Source: Clostridiaceae bacterium (lineage in GTDB: Bacteria; Bacillota; Clostridia; Oscillospirales; QAMX01). From it: a DNA stretch of 8,954 nt. Shown one piece after another: positions 6,732 through 8,954 of this stretch. Made by a program: the position numbers and the translations under genes. The stretch covers positions 1 to 8,954 of the forward strand of contig JAEDGJ010000098.1 in assembly GCA_016297585.1 (NCBI GenBank), read 5' to 3'. The notes under the pieces are model-generated. The model made no database searches, was not told where the DNA came from, and saw only the letters and a program-made list of their open reading frames with translations. Positions within the stretch are counted from its first letter, which is position 1. Each line of letters opens with the position of its first letter.

Positions 6732-7045
6732 GCGACAATGATCTTTTCGATCTGCACCTTGGTGTAGGGCTGACGATGGCCCTGCTTCTTGCGGTAATTC
6801 TTCTTCGCGTTGTACTTGAAGATCGTGACCTTGCGGCCCTTGCCGTTCTTGACGACCTTCGCCTCGACCTTCGCGCCGTTTACATACGGAACGCCGATAT
6901 TGACGCCGTTCTCGTCGCCGCACAGAAGAACCTTATCGAACGTAACGTTCGCGCTCTCCTCGGCCTCGAGCTTCTCCAGAAAAACGACCTCACCCTCGGT
7001 GACCTTCACTTGCTTGCCGCCGGTCTCGATGACTGCATAAAGCAT
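6728..7045 (-). CDS. rplU: 50S ribosomal protein L21
   Basis: A 105-aa L21, an early-assembly 50S protein that binds 23S rRNA. It begins MLYAVIETGGKQVKVTEGE, and its C-terminal half has the L21 signature: FKYNAKKNYRKKQGHRQPYT followed by VQIEKI. The frame extends upstream to 7174, but MLYAVIETGGKQ is the family N-terminus and AGAGAGGTG precedes it with a 9-nt gap, so ATG 7045 is chosen. It is the first gene of rplU-prp-rpmA, with its TGA overlapping the prp ATG. Expression is from the promoter at 7204-7232 through a roughly 150-nt structured leader, probably feedback-controlled. Confidence 0.98.
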   Translation of the reverse strand: MLYAVIETGGKQVKVTEGEVVFLEKLEAEESANVTFDKVLLCGDENGVNIGVPYVNGAKVEAKVVKNGKGRKVTIFKYNAKKNYRKKQGHRQPYTKVQIEKIIVA

Positions 7046-7197
7046 CCCCGGTAGCACCTCTCTTTCATAACGCAGCAAACATTCTGCGCGGACTCGCTCC
7101 ATCAGGCGCGCGCCGCCGTATCCGGCGCGACTTGACGCGGAATCCGGCTTTCGCCCGTTTTCGGGCATGGGCAAATTCCGCCTGACTAAGATGCGGC
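7046..7197 (-). promoter_or_regulatory. Structured 5' leader of rplU, candidate ribosomal-protein autoregulatory element
   Basis: About 150 nt lie between the predicted transcription start and the rplU ATG. By eye, the RNA (minus strand) can form a closing helix of 8 bp with one G-U (7186-7179 with 7108-7101). It encloses a GCCCG-AAAA-CGGGC hairpin (7166-7153) and a CGCGCC/GGCGCG hairpin (7129-7124 with 7114-7109), that is, a three-way-junction shape. A further CGCAG/CTGCG hairpin (7088-7071) sits just before the Shine-Dalgarno. Firmicutes L21 operons are known to carry leader RNAs that bind the protein; whether this one belongs to the Rfam L21 leader family I cannot tell. Confidence 0.5.
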
Positions 7198-7203
7198 TTT
7201 ATA

Positions 7204-7232
7204 AGCATACCACAGTTTTTATCCCTTGTCAA
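7204..7232 (-). promoter_or_regulatory. Promoter of the rplU-prp-rpmA operon (extended -10)
   Basis: On the minus strand a perfect TTGACA (7232-7227) is 17 bp from TATGCT (7209-7204), which is preceded by TGG as an extended -10. Transcription would start near 7197. It diverges from the lipoprotein promoter 175 bp away. Confidence 0.85.
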
Positions 7233-7407
7233 GGGTTTTCTCCCTTTTTTTGTGCGGAAAATGTGCGGCAATCCCCGGCAAACGCAGCCTTCGGCAAATT
7301 TCCGTCCCCGCGCGGCGCACCTTCGGCTCAAAAAGCGGCGCACGGCGCAAAAATCTCCTGCTGCCTATACATTTTCGCATAAAAATGAAATTATTATACG
7401 AATTGGA
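7233..7407. other. Intergenic spacer between divergent promoters, no gene seen
   Basis: Together with the lipoprotein promoter and leader, this makes a gene-free stretch of about 420 bp (7233-7654). This part holds a 9-bp direct repeat GCGGCGCAC (7312-7320 and 7335-7343) and an AT-rich run before 7408. I see no conserved ORF or RNA gene. Confidence 0.5.
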
Positions 7408-7436
7408 TTGACAATTATGGGAAAATATGCTATGTT
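7408..7436 (+). promoter_or_regulatory. Promoter of the lipoprotein gene (extended -10)
   Basis: A perfect TTGACA (7408-7413) is 17 bp from TATGTT (7431-7436), preceded by TGC as an extended -10, in an AT-rich patch. Transcription would begin near 7443, leaving about 210 nt of leader before the ATG at 7655. Confidence 0.8.
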
Positions 7437-7442
7437 GAAGAT

Positions 7443-7654
7443 GCAGTGGAAAGGATGCAGGTTATCCGCAGCAGCCGCGGCCGGAATGGGACGGAGGTGG
7501 TTCCGATGTGCTGAAAGCCGGTCCCCGCAGAAATCTTTCTTTTGTACCGTACGCCGCCAACATGACCGGGCTGCGAAATGCAGCGGGATCCGGGATCGCA
7601 TCCGTGACAGCTTTGTCACGGGCACCGGCATAAACGATGCAAGGAGAAGAGCTT
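7443..7654 (+). promoter_or_regulatory. Long 5' untranslated leader of the lipoprotein gene with hairpins
   Basis: The leader can form a bulged hairpin, CAGCA (7469-7473) with TGCTG (7509-7513) outside and CGGAA (7482-7486) with TTCCG (7501-7505) inside. A perfect 8-bp hairpin CCGTGACA-GCTT-TGTCACGG follows (7602-7621), ending about 20 nt before the Shine-Dalgarno AAGGAG (7641-7646). The second hairpin has no T-run, so it is not a terminator. No riboswitch class that I know is recognisable. An open frame crossing the region has no start signal or recognisable product. Confidence 0.4.
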
Positions 7655-8878
7655 ATGAAGCGACATTGCTGTATTATCCTCTCGATTTTCATCCTTTTCA
7701 CATCGCTCACAGGATGCAGTCGGACGTCCTACCCCACGGACGACGTCTATCACCCGGAAACGGACAGCGCCTATTATTCCGGTCCAAACTTTTTTCCGTA
7801 TAAGCTTGTAGAAGGCGATGCCGGCTACTATTTCAAAGCAGGGAATACGCTGCTTTTCGCGGATAAGACCACGATGGAGGTGCTGCCGCTGTGCTCTTTG
7901 CCGGGATGTTTGCATAATCAGGAAACAGATGAAGCAAAACGGGAACTCTGTCAGGCGTATTTCCCGGCAAATTCGTTACTCACGCCGATAGTGTATTACA
8001 ACGGCTCACTTTATGTCTGTTACCGCAAGACTTTACGCAGCGACTTTACGCTGGTGAGACTCAGCCCGGACGGGACGAAACGCCGCGAGGTGATGACGAT
8101 TCCCTATGAAGGGAATATTTATTTTTTCAGCATCCATCGAGGAAAGCTGTATTATGTCACAACGAATTACGGGGAAACAGGGGAGCGCGGCACCAACCTT
8201 TGGGTAAAGTCGTTTGACCATCCGCGTGAAAAGCCGCAGAAGCTGCGGTACTCGGAAGGAGACGCGTACTGCCCTGTACGATCGATGATCGCCTACGGAA
8301 ATCGACTGTATCTGCTGGAAAATACGGAAGATGAGCAGTATGTCGTGAATATCATGGATCTGCGCACGGAAGAATGGACGGTGATCGAACCGTTCGATGA
8401 CCGGGAGACCTTTGCGGATATGTGGATATACGACGGAAAGCTGATGCTGGACAGCTATGTCCCGTCGGAGACCATCTCCCAAGTCTTCACCGATTCCCTC
8501 GAATACGCGACCTACCGCTGCGAGCTGGACGGAAGCAACCCGGAAAAGACCGATCGTTCCTGGGGGAACTGGTCGGCGGACGAGGAGTACGCCTATCTCG
8601 TCGACCCGTATACGGGCGACCGGCGGGACGGCAGCCTGCGCATTCTGGATAAAGATTTTCAGCAGGTGGACGAGCTCCCCTTTGCCGACTGGCCGATCGA
8701 GGGCGGGACGATGGTCATGGCAAGTGTTTTGACGCAGAACGGCGACCGGCAGATCGTGCACATTCAGGAGGGAGAGCCCCATTCGATGGTGTTCTGGTAC
8801 TTTGACCGCTCGGAGATCGGCTCGGGGCAACTGCAGCCGAAGGAGTTCTTCCGCTTCATCGACCGCGACTACTATTGA
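7655..8878 (+). CDS. Secreted lipoprotein with beta-propeller-like repeats, function unknown
   Basis: A 407-aa protein with a lipoprotein signal peptide: basic MKRH, a hydrophobic core, and the lipobox LTGC with Cys21 as the lipidated residue, so it is anchored outside the membrane. A motif of the form Gly-x-Leu-Tyr recurs about every 45-53 residues (NGSLY 116, RGKLY 162, GNRLY 215, DGKLM 260, then EEYAYLVD 310), each in a strand-turn-strand setting, suggesting beta-propeller blades of the DUF5050/PQQ-like kind. Near the N-terminus C80-x4-C85-x-H87-x11-C99 forms a Cys/His cluster that I recall in many gut Clostridia lipoproteins of similar size; it could bind metal or form a disulfide. No enzyme motif is seen. 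ATG 7655 follows AAGGAG by 8 nt and begins the signal peptide. The gene is visibly less GC-rich than its neighbours and has its own promoter. Confidence 0.8.
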   Translation: MKRHCCIILSIFILFTSLTGCSRTSYPTDDVYHPETDSAYYSGPNFFPYKLVEGDAGYYFKAGNTLLFADKTTMEVLPLCSLPGCLHNQETDEAKRELCQAYFPANSLLTPIVYYNGSLYVCYRKTLRSDFTLVRLSPDGTKRREVMTIPYEGNIYFFSIHRGKLYYVTTNYGETGERGTNLWVKSFDHPREKPQKLRYSEGDAYCPVRSMIAYGNRLYLLENTEDEQYVVNIMDLRTEEWTVIEPFDDRETFADMWIYDGKLMLDSYVPSETISQVFTDSLEYATYRCELDGSNPEKTDRSWGNWSADEEYAYLVDPYTGDRRDGSLRILDKDFQQVDELPFADWPIEGGTMVMASVLTQNGDRQIVHIQEGEPHSMVFWYFDRSEIGSGQLQPKEFFRFIDRDYY

Positions 8879-8954
8879 ACCGCGCACCCGCACACCGTAC
8901 GAGATGACACGGACGGACTTCATTCCATGTCCGCCGCGTCGAGGCATGGGGATA
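8879..8954. other. Downstream region at window edge, nothing recognised
   Basis: The last 76 bases contain no supported gene start and no T-tailed hairpin. A weak CGGAC/GTCCG stem (8910-8914 with 8929-8933) has a 14-nt loop and no following T-run. Confidence 0.4.

Noticed and set aside
7046..7174. In-frame N-terminal extension of L21, including an in-frame ATG at 7102
   Set aside because: L21 proteins begin at M(L)YAVIETGGKQ, and the best Shine-Dalgarno directly precedes ATG 7045. The extension coincides with the structured leader.
7312..7343. Nine-bp direct repeat GCGGCGCAC as an operator or attachment site
   Set aside because: It is a short GC-rich repeat in a GC-rich genome with no integrase or other mobility gene nearby; chance is the simplest explanation.
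7443..7654. T-box or other known riboswitch in the lipoprotein leader
   Set aside because: The GGTGGTTCCG stretch loosely resembles a T-box sequence, but the full T-box consensus and a terminator are absent and the downstream gene is not aminoacyl-tRNA or amino-acid related.
8901..8940. Terminator after the lipoprotein gene
   Set aside because: Only a 5-bp stem with a 14-nt loop can form and no T-run follows, so I do not call it.

Overview
The window looks like chromosomal DNA of a GC-rich Firmicute, most likely a gut-associated Clostridia (Oscillospiraceae/Ruminococcaceae-like). The best taxonomic evidence is ribosomal protein L27 with a nine-residue cleavable N-terminal extension (MFNLSLQFF before AHKKG), together with the gene for its processing protease Prp between rplU and rpmA. 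This is a Firmicutes-type arrangement. Promoters are sigma-70/sigma-A type with 17-bp spacers, Shine-Dalgarno sequences are strong, and most genes are clearly GC-rich with G/C-biased third positions.

Layout: (1) 1-547, minus: N-terminal part of a glutaminase A-family protein (DUF4964/DUF5127 type), cut by the window edge. (2) 548-755: a divergent promoter region with one near-perfect promoter on each strand and an inverted repeat between them. (3) 756-2494, plus: a small membrane-anchored extracytoplasmic protein of unknown function, then an SGNH-type esterase/acylhydrolase (GxDLY plus Lipase_GDSL_3 architecture). (4) 2507-2550: a bidirectional terminator between convergent genes. (5) 2549-4738, minus: a complete GH36 alpha-galactosidase. 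(6) 4760-7045, minus: the conserved block rplU-prp-rpmA-obg, read right to left. It has a promoter at 7204-7232, a roughly 150-nt structured leader that is a good candidate for L21-type autoregulation, and a strong T-tailed hairpin between rpmA and obg. (7) 7233-7654: intergenic, with a divergent extended -10 promoter and a 210-nt leader. (8) 7655-8878, plus: a secreted lipoprotein with probable beta-propeller-like repeats and a conserved-looking Cys/His cluster. (9) 8879-8954: no gene seen.

How the genes fit together: rplU, prp and rpmA are overlapped (ATGA and an 8-nt overlap), so L21, the protease and its substrate L27 are made together. obg follows 117 nt later, behind a hairpin. The alpha-galactosidase begins only 21 bp after the obg stop with no visible promoter, so a catabolic enzyme may ride on ribosome/GTPase housekeeping transcription. 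The esterase, alpha-galactosidase and glutaminase suggest scavenging of plant or host glycans and amino acids, but I see no transporter or regulator that would define a dedicated utilisation locus. I found no CRISPR array, insertion sequence, phage gene, toxin-antitoxin pair or tRNA. I do not see convincing evidence of a wholly new system. The most useful leads are the rplU leader, the rpmA-obg hairpin, the obg/alpha-galactosidase linkage and the uncharacterised lipoprotein with its long leader.
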